Shown here piece after piece: positions 14,419 to 23,651 of a stretch of 64,000 nt of DNA; position 1 is the first letter of the stretch; each line of letters opens with the position of its first letter. The translations under genes and the position numbers were made by a program. Source of the DNA: Paenibacillus tepidiphilus (GTDB taxonomy: Bacteria; Bacillota; Bacilli; Paenibacillales; Paenibacillaceae); contig NZ_VWRQ01000005.1 of assembly GCF_008635795.1 (NCBI RefSeq), positions 186,001-250,000 on the forward strand, given 5' to 3'. The notes under the pieces were generated by a model, which was not told the origin of the DNA, ran no database searches, and was given only the letters and a program-made list of their open reading frames with translations.

Positions 14419-15843
14419 ATGAAGTTAATGAAGCATTTCCCGCTGTCACAGACTATCGCCAAGCATAAGCAATCCCTCCTCGCCCTTCCCTTATTGGCGG
14501 CACTCACGCTGACAGGCGGCTGCAAGGATGATTCTGCGTCTGCCACCCTGCCGGTCAATGCGGCAAATCTGACGGCAGCATCGGCAGAGCCTGTATCGTT
14601 CTGGGTCGCGACAGACACGCATTATCTGGACAATGGGCTGCAGGATGGCGGAGCGGCCTTTGAAGCCTATGTCAGCGGCGGCGACGGCAAAATGCTGCCA
14701 TACAGCGATGAATTGATGGAGGCGCTGGTGCATGATGCCGAGCAGAAGAAGCCTGCTTTTCTTATACTGAGCGGGGATTTGACCAACAACGGAGAAACAA
14801 GCAGCCACAAGAAGCTGGTGCAAAAGCTGGTGCGCATAGAACAAGCGGGGACATCGGTTTATGTAATTCCCGGCAACCACGATTTGAATAACCCGTGGGC
14901 TAGATCCTTTGAAGGGGACAAGCAGATTGTCGCCTCGCATATTTCCGCTGAAGATTTTGATAAGCTGTATGCAGATTTCGGTTACAATGAAGCTATCTCC
15001 CGGGACAAGGAAAGCCTCAGCTACCTGGTGCAAGCCGCTCCCCGTCTGTGGCTGCTGATGCTTGACAGCGTCCAGTATGCCAAGAATGAGGAGTACGGCT
15101 TCCCGCAAACTGATGGACGGATTCTGCCTTCCACTCTTGCCTGGATAGACAAATGCGCCAAGCTTGCCGCCGGGTCTCAGGCTTCGGTAATTACGGTGAT
15201 GCACCACAACCTGCTGAATCACACCTCAATGCATGTGTCCGGATTCCGGCTGAACAACAGCCAGGAAGTGCTTAAGCAGCTTCGTAAAGACGGGCTTAAT
15301 CTGGCCCTCTCGGGACATATCCATATGCAGGATATCCGCCGTGACCCCGGAGCCGCAGCAGCGGATGCCGCAGCACCCGTGTATGACATCGCCACCGGTG
15401 CCTTTGCCGTCAATCCCCACCAGTATGGGGCAATGAGCTTCGATCCGGTAACCCGGAGGGTCACCTATGCCACCACCGCCGTAGATGTTGAAGGCTGGGC
15501 AGCCGCTAGCGGCAGTACCGATCCCAATCTGCTTGGATTCAAAGCTTACGCGGAGGATACCTTCGCCGCTTCCTCTTACAACAAGGCACTGCAGCGGCTG
15601 GAAGAGAGTACGTTCAGCGCAGCGGAGCGGGCATCCATGGCCGAAGCGATGGCGAAGCTGAACGTTTATTATTTCGCGGGAACGGCATCGGAGCATTTGA
15701 GTGAAATCAAGGCCATGCCGGGCTTTAAGCTGTGGGAGCAGACGGAAGGCGGCTTCATGTCAGGCTACATCCGCAGTATGGCGGAAGAGCAGGGCGGGAG
15801 CAATGTGTCGTTTGAGATGGTGCTGGGTGCCGCAAAGCCTTAA
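14419..15843 (+). CDS. Lipoprotein metallophosphoesterase
   Basis: From ATG 14419 (GGAAGG 8 bases upstream) the product is 474 residues. A signal peptide ends in the lipobox LTGGC near residue 34, so it should be anchored to the outer membrane face. The calcineurin-like metal-binding motifs are complete: TDTHYLDNG, SGDLTNNG, PGNHD, MHHN and SGHIHMQD. Such proteins cleave phosphomonoesters or phosphodiesters, including nucleotides, outside the cell; the substrate is not known. After the catalytic domain (to about 350) there is a helical C-terminal region of about 120 residues. A small helix-hairpin-helix gene follows 24 bases downstream, probably co-transcribed. Confidence 0.88.
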   Translation: MKLMKHFPLSQTIAKHKQSLLALPLLAALTLTGGCKDDSASATLPVNAANLTAASAEPVSFWVATDTHYLDNGLQDGGAAFEAYVSGGDGKMLPYSDELMEALVHDAEQKKPAFLILSGDLTNNGETSSHKKLVQKLVRIEQAGTSVYVIPGNHDLNNPWARSFEGDKQIVASHISAEDFDKLYADFGYNEAISRDKESLSYLVQAAPRLWLLMLDSVQYAKNEEYGFPQTDGRILPSTLAWIDKCAKLAAGSQASVITVMHHNLLNHTSMHVSGFRLNNSQEVLKQLRKDGLNLALSGHIHMQDIRRDPGAAAADAAAPVYDIATGAFAVNPHQYGAMSFDPVTRRVTYATTAVDVEGWAAASGSTDPNLLGFKAYAEDTFAASSYNKALQRLEESTFSAAERASMAEAMAKLNVYYFAGTASEHLSEIKAMPGFKLWEQTEGGFMSGYIRSMAEEQGGSNVSFEMVLGAAKP

Positions 15844-15867
15844 CTTAAGAAGAAACGGGGAATGTTC

Positions 15868-16083
15868 ATGACCGCTGAACCCATCGATCCGGCGCAAGGC
15901 GGCTTTCCGGCCGGCTTATCGCAGCCGGCCTTGCGGGCGCTGGCCCACGCTGGCTACCGGACACTGGAGCAGCTGAGCGCCGTATCCGGCAGTGAGCTGC
16001 TGAAGCTGCACGGCATGGGACCCAAGGGCGTCCGGCTGCTGCGCGAAGCGCTGGAGGCCAAAGGCTTATCCTTCAGAAAGTAA
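15868..16083 (+). CDS. Small helix-hairpin-helix (RNAP alpha-CTD-like) protein
   Basis: The 71-residue product contains GLSQPALRALAHAGYRTLEQL, whose first 20 residues are the tandem-helix opening, and LLKLHGMGPKGVRLLREAL. That is the helix-hairpin-helix arrangement of the RNA polymerase alpha C-terminal domain. It has no polymerase assembly domain, so it is a free DNA-binding-like module. I prefer ATG 15868, which has GGGG 7 bases upstream, over ATG 15862. It follows the phosphoesterase gene closely and shares its terminator. The function is unknown; such orphan domains are common in Paenibacillus-type genomes (general impression, not checked). Confidence 0.7.
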   Translation: MTAEPIDPAQGGFPAGLSQPALRALAHAGYRTLEQLSAVSGSELLKLHGMGPKGVRLLREALEAKGLSFRK

Positions 16084-16115
16084 GACGTCCCTCCTGCCGT
16101 CTCATGAGGCAATAA

Positions 16116-16156
16116 AGGGCCCGTAAGCCGTCCAGTGGCTTACGGGCCCTCTATTT
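16116..16156. terminator. Bidirectional terminator
   Basis: AGGGCCCGTAAGCC and GGCTTACGGGCCCT are perfect 14-base arms around GTCCAGT, with short T-containing flanks on both sides. It separates convergent genes. Confidence 0.85.
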
Positions 16157-16166
16157 ATATTCCGGC

Positions 16167-17678
16167 TTACGGACGGTCTACAAAGATATATCCATCCTCA
16201 TCCACTTCAACGGTTGCATACAGTCCGGCTGCCAGGAAGCGCAGCGGCACATAAGCATCGCCGTATTCATCGACGAACACCGGCTTCACCAGCTTCACGG
16301 CCGTGCCGTTCACCAGCACCTGGTCCGAACCGATGCGGAAGACCAGCTGGTCTCCGTAGACATCCTCCGTCACCACGATGGCCCGGTTGGCCGCATCCCA
16401 TTCAACGGTGGCATCCAGATCTTCGGCAACATAGCGCAGCGGCACATAAGTGGTGCCATTCTCCACGATTGGATAATAATATTCATCCTCCGGCTCGATA
16501 AAGAGCGAACGAGAAGTGATGCCCAGATCGTTCTTCAGCAGACCATAGACAGCCGAATCCGGCTCGAAGCTCCGCAGCGTCTGACCCGGAGTCAGTTCAG
16601 CGCTAAACATATCAATTGCACCTTCGGCGCTGATTGGATCGGCTGTTACCGGACCGTTCACATTCCAGACCTCGCTCTCCATGGTAATGGCGATTGACTG
16701 GAGCGGCAGATCCTCGCCTGCCGGCAATGCGATGTTCAGTCCAATATTCTGCTTGCGGATATGGAACCCGCTGTCAACAAACAGAACGACCGTCAGCTTC
16801 GTGTCCTTGCCCAGAATCGTCACAACATCCGGATCTTCATACACAGCTTCCACTTGCTTGTCATAGACAAGCAGCAGTGTGTCTACGGCCAGCTTGGCAG
16901 CATCATGCAGCACCGTAACTACGGCTTCCTTGTCTTCCAGCGGAATATCTCCGAATCCGAGATTATCCAGCTCGGCATCGAGCCCTGAAGCGGTCAAAAC
17001 CGGAAGCAGGTAATCATATAATCCGCTGATCAGATTTTTGAAGCCTTCAGTGTCCTGCGAAATGGACTTCAGGAAGCTCTTGAGCAGAGCCGGGAGCTCA
17101 TCACCCGTAATCTCTGTATGTAGCTTCGTCAGATTAACCGTTTGCCCGTACACCGCTTCACTTACGGAAGAGACGTTGATTTTTCCGGGATTAGGGAGAT
17201 TCTTCACAACAAAGGAAGTCAGCAGCTTGGTAATCTCCTGCGCCTTCGCTTCATCAAGCCCTTCCAGATTCAGCTCCTGGCCATATCCGGCAATCGGCGC
17301 ATAGAACGGCTGTTTCGCCCCCTCTACCGTGAACACAAGTCCTTCCTGGTCCATATAGAAAGCGAACGGAATGGTCAACTGCTTGTAATGCAGGTTACCG
17401 GTAGCAGATGCACTGCCATTATCCTGCAGCTTCACATGGGCAAAATCGAGTGAGAAAGAATTGATAAGATCGACTACAGCCTGGTCTTCACTGCTGATTC
17501 CGGCTGCGGGTACCGCTTTCACAGATAAGGTGGAGCTCGATTCCGAGGATTTCACGTCGAGATCGCTTAGCAGCGCCTTGTTGACATCAAACCCCGCCAC
17601 GCTTTGGCAGCCGGCCAGGATCAGGATCAGCGCGAGCAGTGGCAACAGCCATTTCGTCCTTGCCTTGATTGTCTTCAT
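16167..17678 (-). CDS. Lipoprotein with copper amine oxidase N-terminal-like domain
   Basis: The 503-residue protein has a signal peptide ending in the lipobox LILAGC (Cys24). A long unassigned domain of about 340 residues follows. The C-terminus has two copies of the copper-amine-oxidase N-terminal-like (stalk) unit, marked by YVPLRYVAEDLDATVEWD and YVPLRFLAAGLYATVEVD. These units are common in secreted Paenibacillus proteins and are thought to be structural or wall-associated; no oxidase catalytic domain is present. The ATG at 17678 is followed by a classical n-region (KTIKARTKWLL). The gene is monocistronic. Function is unknown. Confidence 0.8.
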   Translation of the reverse strand: MKTIKARTKWLLPLLALILILAGCQSVAGFDVNKALLSDLDVKSSESSSTLSVKAVPAAGISSEDQAVVDLINSFSLDFAHVKLQDNGSASATGNLHYKQLTIPFAFYMDQEGLVFTVEGAKQPFYAPIAGYGQELNLEGLDEAKAQEITKLLTSFVVKNLPNPGKINVSSVSEAVYGQTVNLTKLHTEITGDELPALLKSFLKSISQDTEGFKNLISGLYDYLLPVLTASGLDAELDNLGFGDIPLEDKEAVVTVLHDAAKLAVDTLLLVYDKQVEAVYEDPDVVTILGKDTKLTVVLFVDSGFHIRKQNIGLNIALPAGEDLPLQSIAITMESEVWNVNGPVTADPISAEGAIDMFSAELTPGQTLRSFEPDSAVYGLLKNDLGITSRSLFIEPEDEYYYPIVENGTTYVPLRYVAEDLDATVEWDAANRAIVVTEDVYGDQLVFRIGSDQVLVNGTAVKLVKPVFVDEYGDAYVPLRFLAAGLYATVEVDEDGYIFVDRP

Positions 17679-17792
17679 AGCATGTCTCCTTTGACTATAG
17701 TGTGTAATTGCTTATATCCATCAACTCTAAACGATAGAGGAAGGACCGCTACTAAATGATACGGGAGACTTGGCTTCGTTAGCCCTTCAGGA

Positions 17793-18461
17793 CTAAATTT
17801 GAAATAAACTACGCCAATCCATAATTACCCATTCGTCAAAATATAGAATCTTGATCGCCGCCAATATGGCCAGATGTCCCGGATAGAAGGACCACCATAC
17901 CCAGCGGGGCAGTCTGCGCGCCTCCAATGCCTGACGGTAAACCGGCAGAAGACCGATCAGCAGCGTAGGGACGAGGCTCAGCATCTGCACCACCCATTGG
18001 TAGTAGAACAGATAGACAAAGTTGAGCACAAAGTGGCCCAGGACCAGCCAGTAAGAACGCAAATAACGGAAGATCAGCACCAGCAACAAGCCATACGCGT
18101 TATAATCAAGCGGAAAATGGTCCATCACCACGAACGCGGCAAGCACCACGGGAATGCCCAGCCACAGATTCGGCAGCTTATCCAGCACAATCAATACGAG
18201 CTCGGACAGCAGCAGAGTGAACACGACATTCCAGCCGTCCGGCGTCAGAGCCAGATTATACGGGATTTGAGCGATCACTGCGATCATAAACAGTCTCAGC
18301 ACATAACGCCGTTTCGATGAAGTATGTATATGCCCCTGCACCAGCAAGTAGCAGTAGATCGGGAAAGCAATTCTCCCAATGTACCTCCATCTCAAGTCAT
18401 CCGGAAAAAATATATATCCGATGTGGTCGATCAGCATCGTCAGCATGGCGATAATTTGCAT
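17793..18461 (-). CDS. TraX-family membrane protein
   Basis: The 222-residue protein starts MQIIAMLTMLIDHIGYIFFP, then has WRYIGRIAFPIYCYLLVQG and PLDYNAYGLLLVL, and shows about seven hydrophobic segments. This is the TraX family, first known for acetylation of conjugative pilin in F plasmids; chromosomal Firmicute members have no assigned role. It may be an acyltransferase-like membrane enzyme. ATG 18461 has AGGAGG 6 bases before it. No conjugation genes surround it, so a pilus role is unlikely here. Confidence 0.85.
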   Translation of the reverse strand: MQIIAMLTMLIDHIGYIFFPDDLRWRYIGRIAFPIYCYLLVQGHIHTSSKRRYVLRLFMIAVIAQIPYNLALTPDGWNVVFTLLLSELVLIVLDKLPNLWLGIPVVLAAFVVMDHFPLDYNAYGLLLVLIFRYLRSYWLVLGHFVLNFVYLFYYQWVVQMLSLVPTLLIGLLPVYRQALEARRLPRWVWWSFYPGHLAILAAIKILYFDEWVIMDWRSLFQI

Positions 18462-18577
18462 CTGCGGCCTCCTGTAAATGGTTGTATGCTTGTTATTATC
18501 TCTGCGATTGCATCTAAACGCAACCGTTAGGAACAGGCAGAAGGCAGATTTCACCGGACAGGTGACGCAGCGCATGA

Positions 18578-18616
18578 ATAAGGACCCCACCTGCACATAC
18601 GCAGGATCAGGGTCCC
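18578..18616 (-). terminator. Probable terminator after the LtaS-like gene
   Basis: GGACCC (18582) pairs with GGGTCC (18610-18615), with inner CCTGC/GCAGG. On the minus strand TTATTC follows, a weak T-tract. Confidence 0.45.
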
Positions 18617-18639
18617 AAGTTTCACGAAGCTGTCGGCGT

Positions 18640-20454
18640 TTAGAACATCAGCTCAGCGGCAAACTGCCCGCCCTCCAGCAAATCATACTCAATCAGGCGA
18701 TAGTCCTGAAGCAGCCGCTGCTGAGCTGCGCTAAGGCTACCAACCTCTCCGGACGGCCCGAGCAGGACGCTCTTGCTCAGACCGGGAAGCTCACTGCGCA
18801 CCCGTTCCAGCAGCGTATAGAAGCCCGGCATGGCCTGCCCGGTCAAGCGGAATACCTCCGGCCCGAGAAAGGCCGGACTGAGTGTGCCGAGCGGCTGTCC
18901 GCCCAGCTCGAAATTAGCCAGCATCAGCAAGGGGGTCTCATACTTCAGCCGCGGCTGATCCCCCCAGCCCGCAGAGGCATAAATTCCGTCCGTCAGCGCA
19001 GGCAGATGATCGCCCCAGAAGACGGCAATCGTCGGCCGCCCGATCGTGAGCAGCTCCTGCTGGAGCTTGGCGAGCGCCTCATCCGTCAGCTTGACATTTT
19101 GCGTAAAGGTCTCCAGCTCGTCACGGTCCTCTTCCGCCACGCCGTCAATGCCGACTGTATTCGGTCCGTTCTGGCCCTTCGTGAAGGGGAAGTGATTCTG
19201 CATCGTGACCAGATGGACAAAGGTGGGCCGGTCGGCTGATTTCAGCCTGCTTACGGCCTCCTGTATAGCAGCTTGGTCCGAAATGTACGCATTCGGCGTA
19301 AGCCGCTCTGCATTCCCCATATCCTCCTCGCTGACAAATTCGTCGAACCCGAGGATCGGATACACCCGGTTGCGGTTGTAAAAGGTTTTGTCATAGGGAT
19401 GCAGTGCCAGCGTGCCATATCCGCGATCTTCGAGAATGCTGACAATGGAAGGCATGGCATTCATTTTAACGATTTTCTGCTGATAAGGGATCGATCCGTC
19501 CTTGAGAAAATACATGGAAAGCCCGGTCAGCGCCTCAAATTCCACATTGGCCGTATTGCCGCCGAACTCCGGCGACAGCAGAAATCCGGATGGATGATCA
19601 GCTGCTGCCTGATGAATGAAAGCCAGCGGATCTTCACTAAAGTCAAAGGCAGTCATCCGCGTCGGATCAAAAAAAGCCTCATTCATGATAAACAGGATGT
19701 TCGGCTGCTCACCGTTCAGAATCCCTTCCGGGGTTTCCGGTTCTCCCGCATACTTAGCTGCAATCCGCTCAATCGCTATGCGGCTGTAGCCCTCCGGCTC
19801 CTCCAGCAGGCTCTGGCGCAGGTTGCCTGTGAACGCAAATACAAATCCGTTCTGGCTGTAATTCACCTTCTGGTTCCAGAACAGGTTCTCATAACCCAGT
19901 GCCGAAGCCATAGGAGACGGAGCGGAGACCATATGTACGAAGCCGCCAGCGCCAGTCAGAGATACAGTCAGCAGGACGGCTCTCAGCGGCAATGTCACCC
20001 GGGACTTCGGCAGCTTGCGAACCAGCAGTATCAGCACTGCGATCAGGAAGACAGCCGTACCCAGCATCAGCGGCGTGATCATGCCTTTAGTGATCCGGAG
20101 CATCTCCGGCGCATTCCTCAGAAGCATCAGGTCCCAGGGAAACAGCGGCTCGTCCGTCGTTTCCAGCTTCTTATAATCCGCTGCCGCAGCGACAAGAAGC
20201 AGAGCCGCAGCTGTTGCCGGGCCCGCATACAGATGGGGCAGCAGCATCGAGCTGCCGAGCAGAATGAGAAACAGAAGCAAGCTGCCTGCCAGGTACAACC
20301 AGAAATGGCTACCGATCCACACCCAGACGGCAGAGATATCCAGGTCCAGCGAAGCAAGCTGCATCACAAAATTAAGTATTAAACTGCTGAAGATAAGAAT
20401 GAAGGCAAGCCTCCGTATTCCTTCACCGGCAAACCTCCGGGGCTTGCAGCGCAT
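18640..20454 (-). CDS. LtaS-like sulfatase-family membrane phosphotransferase
   Basis: The 604-residue protein has about five N-terminal membrane helices (to about residue 180). An extracellular alkaline-phosphatase-superfamily domain follows. Metal and nucleophile positions are visible: NILFIMNEAFFDP near 252, GGNTANVEFEALTG near 297 with the probable catalytic Thr, and WGDHLP near 465. This is the lipoteichoic acid synthase architecture, which transfers glycerolphosphate from phosphatidylglycerol at the cell surface. The sequence around the nucleophile deviates from LtaS itself, so the polymer or lipid modified is open. The ATG has GGGAGTG upstream. It is not in an operon with its neighbours. 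Confidence 0.85.
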   Translation of the reverse strand: MRCKPRRFAGEGIRRLAFILIFSSLILNFVMQLASLDLDISAVWVWIGSHFWLYLAGSLLLFLILLGSSMLLPHLYAGPATAAALLLVAAAADYKKLETTDEPLFPWDLMLLRNAPEMLRITKGMITPLMLGTAVFLIAVLILLVRKLPKSRVTLPLRAVLLTVSLTGAGGFVHMVSAPSPMASALGYENLFWNQKVNYSQNGFVFAFTGNLRQSLLEEPEGYSRIAIERIAAKYAGEPETPEGILNGEQPNILFIMNEAFFDPTRMTAFDFSEDPLAFIHQAAADHPSGFLLSPEFGGNTANVEFEALTGLSMYFLKDGSIPYQQKIVKMNAMPSIVSILEDRGYGTLALHPYDKTFYNRNRVYPILGFDEFVSEEDMGNAERLTPNAYISDQAAIQEAVSRLKSADRPTFVHLVTMQNHFPFTKGQNGPNTVGIDGVAEEDRDELETFTQNVKLTDEALAKLQQELLTIGRPTIAVFWGDHLPALTDGIYASAGWGDQPRLKYETPLLMLANFELGGQPLGTLSPAFLGPEVFRLTGQAMPGFYTLLERVRSELPGLSKSVLLGPSGEVGSLSAAQQRLLQDYRLIEYDLLEGGQFAAELMF

Positions 20455-20507
20455 TTTGATTCACTCCCAGGTTCATCTAAGCTGTGTTCAAGCGAACAGT
20501 ATACGGT

Positions 20508-20537
20508 ATAAAAAGAGGAACGGCAACCTGCCGTCCC
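20508..20537 (-). terminator. Intrinsic terminator after the aldose epimerase gene
   Basis: On the minus strand GGGACGGCA pairs with TGCCGTTCC around GGT, followed by TCTTTTTATA. Confidence 0.8.
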
Positions 20538-20562
20538 CCTGCATGCCCTATTCTGAGCCCTG

Positions 20563-21582
20563 TTATTTCACGTATAAACGCGCAGTCTCTTCCCAATATT
20601 CGCCCGGTGCCAGGCTGAATAAGCCAATCTCCTCTGCCGGAAGCTCAACCTTCGGCGCATTGACCAGATTGATCTGCGGCTCCGGACAGAAGAAGCCTTC
20701 GGTTGCCCCGTTGTTCCAGATCATCCACTGCTTGTACGAAGCTCCGACATCATAGACCAGCGTCACACCGGCTTTGGTATCCGTCAATTCCATCTTGTTG
20801 CGGCCATTCTGCGGCACAGCAGTGTAATGGTTGTCCATCGGACCGAAGAAAGGATTTACCCCTTCGCCGCGGAGTGCGACTTCCTCTGCGGTCAGCGGCT
20901 GATAGTTCCCGGTTGGCAGCATGCGGCCGTTCAGCTCCCAGCGTTCGCCGATCGTCGCCTTTACGCGGTAATCCTGAGCGCTACCTCCAGGTACGAAGGG
21001 CGCATTGATAGCCGTATGGAACGCCAGCAGGCAAGGCATCAGCACTTCGCCGTCGTTATGTACGCTCAGGTGCTGGGTCAGACCTCCCTCGCTCAGGGCA
21101 TAGCGCAGCTTCACCGTGTATTTAAACGGCAGATATTGATAGGAGGAATGCTTCTCATCTACCTGGATCTTTACGGTTACAAAGCTCTCCGTCTTACCGG
21201 CACCGAAGTCTTCTACCTCCCAGGCAGCGGTATGCAGGAATCCGTGCAGATGGTTGCCTGTAGCTTCTTCATTCACCGGCAGATGGTAGGTCTGTCCATT
21301 GAACGGAAATTCTCCGTCTTCATAACGGTTCGGCGGGAACAGTACCGGAATGCCGTGGATGCCCGGGCTGGCTTTGAAATCCTCCATGCCCTCCGCACCC
21401 GGCTCGTGCAGGAAACGGTAACCGTTTTCGGTATCGCGGAAGCAGATCAGATTGCCCCCGATGCCCGGCAGCACGGCAGCTTCATAACGGCCGGCCTGCA
21501 GCCATACGGCGTATTCTCCTTCGTATTGTCCTTCATATGCTTTGATAGCCATGATTTCGTAAAACTCCTTCCATATTCTCAT
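20563..21582 (-). CDS. Aldose 1-epimerase (mutarotase) family protein
   Basis: The 339-residue product shows the galactose mutarotase-like beta-sandwich pattern. It has AAVLPGIGGNLICFRD near 33-48, GIPVLFPPNRYEDGEF, GNHLHGFLHTAAW with the conserved His, and LAFHTAINAPFVPGG. The family interconverts alpha and beta anomers of sugars or phosphosugars, and this diverged member may act on another sugar. ATG 21582 has AGGAG 9 bases upstream; ATG 21552 (MAIKAYEG) with AAGGAG at 12 bases is an alternative matching the family start better. The gene sits between an MgtC gene and an LtaS-like gene with no clear functional link. Confidence 0.82.
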   Translation of the reverse strand: MRIWKEFYEIMAIKAYEGQYEGEYAVWLQAGRYEAAVLPGIGGNLICFRDTENGYRFLHEPGAEGMEDFKASPGIHGIPVLFPPNRYEDGEFPFNGQTYHLPVNEEATGNHLHGFLHTAAWEVEDFGAGKTESFVTVKIQVDEKHSSYQYLPFKYTVKLRYALSEGGLTQHLSVHNDGEVLMPCLLAFHTAINAPFVPGGSAQDYRVKATIGERWELNGRMLPTGNYQPLTAEEVALRGEGVNPFFGPMDNHYTAVPQNGRNKMELTDTKAGVTLVYDVGASYKQWMIWNNGATEGFFCPEPQINLVNAPKVELPAEEIGLFSLAPGEYWEETARLYVK

Positions 21583-21636
21583 AATGACTGTCTCCTGAAT
21601 AGATTACCACATCTGCCCAGGAGACGACATGCCTTT

Positions 21637-22368
21637 TTACAGCTGTTCCACTTCCACGCTCATCACATGCTCGATTTGCTTCACATCATTGTAGACTTCC
21701 GTAGCATAATCTTTGTCTGAGCAGGACAGCACCATATCAATCATCTGTCTGCCGTCCTCCAGATCCTTAATACGGATACGGCGGATGGTCCTGCCGGTCA
21801 CTTTGGCCTTCTTGTGCATACCCACTTGCGGGCCTTCGATCCGGCTGATGACATCCGTGAGCTGATAATCTGGCTCCATAATAATCTGCACGGAGATCTC
21901 ATGCTTGTTAAGCACCTGGGGGCCGATCAGCTTGATCAGCAGCGGTACCAGATTGACGGCGAACATGAGCAGGATAACCGCATATCCGGCTTCCACATAG
22001 AAACCTGCCCCAACCGCGATGCCGATGCCCGAAGCGGTCCAGATCAGCGCGGCTGAAGTCAGTCCCGAAATGGCGTCACCGCCACGCCGCAGGATGACCC
22101 CTGCTCCCAGAAAACCGATACCGCTGACAATCTGCGCCGCCAGACGCATCGGGTCCATGGTGGGATGATCGGCGCCGCCAAACTTGTCGTAAGCATGAAT
22201 GGATACCAGCGTTACCAGACAGCTGGCGATACTGATGACCATACTGGTCCGGATGCCCAGCGGTTTCTGCTTGAGCTGCCGGTCGATGCCGATGAACAGC
22301 CCGAACAGCATGGCCACGAGCAGCTTGACTATGGATTCAGTATGCAGGTTAATATCCAACAGATTCAT
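21637..22368 (-). CDS. MgtC/SapB-family membrane protein
   Basis: The 243-residue protein (start ATG 22368, GGAGG upstream) has the MgtC hallmark KPLGIRTSMVISIASCLVTL and AAQIVSGIGFLGAGVILRR in the first half, about five membrane helices, and a cytosolic C-terminal domain. MgtC proteins are linked to growth in low magnesium and to control of ATP synthase or potassium transport in pathogens. The role in soil Firmicutes is not settled. The C-terminal part (KKAKVTGRTIRRIRIKDLED) resembles an ACT-like or MgtC C-terminal module. There is no magnesium riboswitch visible upstream. Confidence 0.87.
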   Translation of the reverse strand: MNLLDINLHTESIVKLLVAMLFGLFIGIDRQLKQKPLGIRTSMVISIASCLVTLVSIHAYDKFGGADHPTMDPMRLAAQIVSGIGFLGAGVILRRGGDAISGLTSAALIWTASGIGIAVGAGFYVEAGYAVILLMFAVNLVPLLIKLIGPQVLNKHEISVQIIMEPDYQLTDVISRIEGPQVGMHKKAKVTGRTIRRIRIKDLEDGRQMIDMVLSCSDKDYATEVYNDVKQIEHVMSVEVEQL

Positions 22369-22584
22369 CGCTTCGCCTCCAGTCACACGTTAAAATAATA
22401 GTATACATCATAAATAGGCGAATGCTCAGATCTATTATTAGGCCCGGATGCAACAACGGACCCCGCCCCGCTGCGTTATCTGTCCTCATAATGCGGGCAG
22501 CACACAAGCAAGGAGCGGAATCCGCTTCTTCCTGAAGGGTTATTCCTTTATAATCTATGCGTCAGACCGCAAGAGTAGACACCT

Positions 22585-23376
22585 TTAGCCGTGCAGGAGC
22601 GATTCTGCTCCGTCGCAGTAAATTTCAGTGCCGGTAATGTGATCGGAATCTTCCGAAGCCAGGAACAGGGCCAATCTAGCAACTTGATCAGGCCGTCCCG
22701 GTCCCTTCTCCAGCGGCTGACCGCCGTCCGGGAACTGGACCTCGATCTGCACTTCCTGCAAATCATCGGAAGGGAAGGTGTTATCGTCGATGTTGGTGGT
22801 AATGGCTCCCGGACAAATCGCATTGACGCGGATTTTGTACTGGGCCAGCTCCAGCGCAGCCATCTTCATAAAAGCAACCTGGCCGGCCTTTGTCGTACTG
22901 TATGCCGAAAAGCCGATATTCGAGAACACCCGGTTACCGTTAATCGAGCTGTTGATTAGCACACTGCCGCCGTTCTCCTTCAGATAGGGGATCGCATACT
23001 TCACGGTAGCGAACGTGCCCCGCAGATTGATATGGATGGTCTGATCCCACGCTTCGATGTCCATCGTCTCAATCGGCGTCATCGCCCCGTTGATGCCGGC
23101 ATTGGCGAACACGATATCCAGCCGGCCCCACTTCTCAGCCGCCTGCTTCACCGCAGCCTCAACCTGCTGTGGTTCGGCGATATCGCACTCGATAACGACC
23201 GCTTCCCCGCCTTCCTGCTCCACCTTGCGGCGGACCTTCTCGGCATTCTCAGGGGTACGGTCCAGCATTGCCACCTTTGCACCCTGGCGGGCGAATTCCA
23301 GCACGGTTGCTCTGCCGATGCCCGATCCGCCTCCGGTGATGATCGCTACCTTGCCTTCAAGCTTCTTTTCTGCCAT
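22585..23376 (-). CDS. Short-chain dehydrogenase/reductase
   Basis: The 263-residue SDR has the Rossmann motif TGGGSGIGR near residues 14-22, IVFANAGI near 88, the catalytic Ser in LINSSINGN, and YSTTK (YxxxK). All catalytic residues of classical SDRs are present. The substrate is unknown; it belongs to the broad glucose-dehydrogenase/3-oxoacyl-reductase-like group. I start at ATG 23376, where GGAGGAG is 9 bases upstream; the ATG at 23385 abuts that site. The gene is monocistronic. In 22387-22560 I see no feature. Confidence 0.88.
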   Translation of the reverse strand: MAEKKLEGKVAIITGGGSGIGRATVLEFARQGAKVAMLDRTPENAEKVRRKVEQEGGEAVVIECDIAEPQQVEAAVKQAAEKWGRLDIVFANAGINGAMTPIETMDIEAWDQTIHINLRGTFATVKYAIPYLKENGGSVLINSSINGNRVFSNIGFSAYSTTKAGQVAFMKMAALELAQYKIRVNAICPGAITTNIDDNTFPSDDLQEVQIEVQFPDGGQPLEKGPGRPDQVARLALFLASEDSDHITGTEIYCDGAESLLHG

Positions 23377-23559
23377 CTCTGTCATCTCCTCCGTGGTTGT
23401 TGCCGGGGGCGAATGCTTATACGGCGCCTTTCCCGGCTTCTTCTTGCTGCGAATGCTACGGGATAAGTTCTTTCCTTAACTTATACCTCGCATACCCGGC
23501 AATGAATCGGGAGATTCTAGGGGTTAGACTGAGCGGCATATCATTATTCCGATATTAGG

Positions 23560-23613
23560 TATAACAAAGACCCGGGTAGATGCAGCATCTTGCTACTGCA
23601 TCTACCCGGGTCT
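23560..23613 (-). terminator. Intrinsic terminator of the ABC transporter operon
   Basis: AGACCCGGGTAGATGCAG (23568) pairs perfectly with CTGCATCTACCCGGGTCT (ending 23613). On the minus strand TTTGTTAT follows. An 18-base-pair stem is unusually long. Confidence 0.8.
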
Positions 23614-23651
23614 ACACTTCTTATGTGCCAGTCTGGTCAGCCGTCTGTCTG

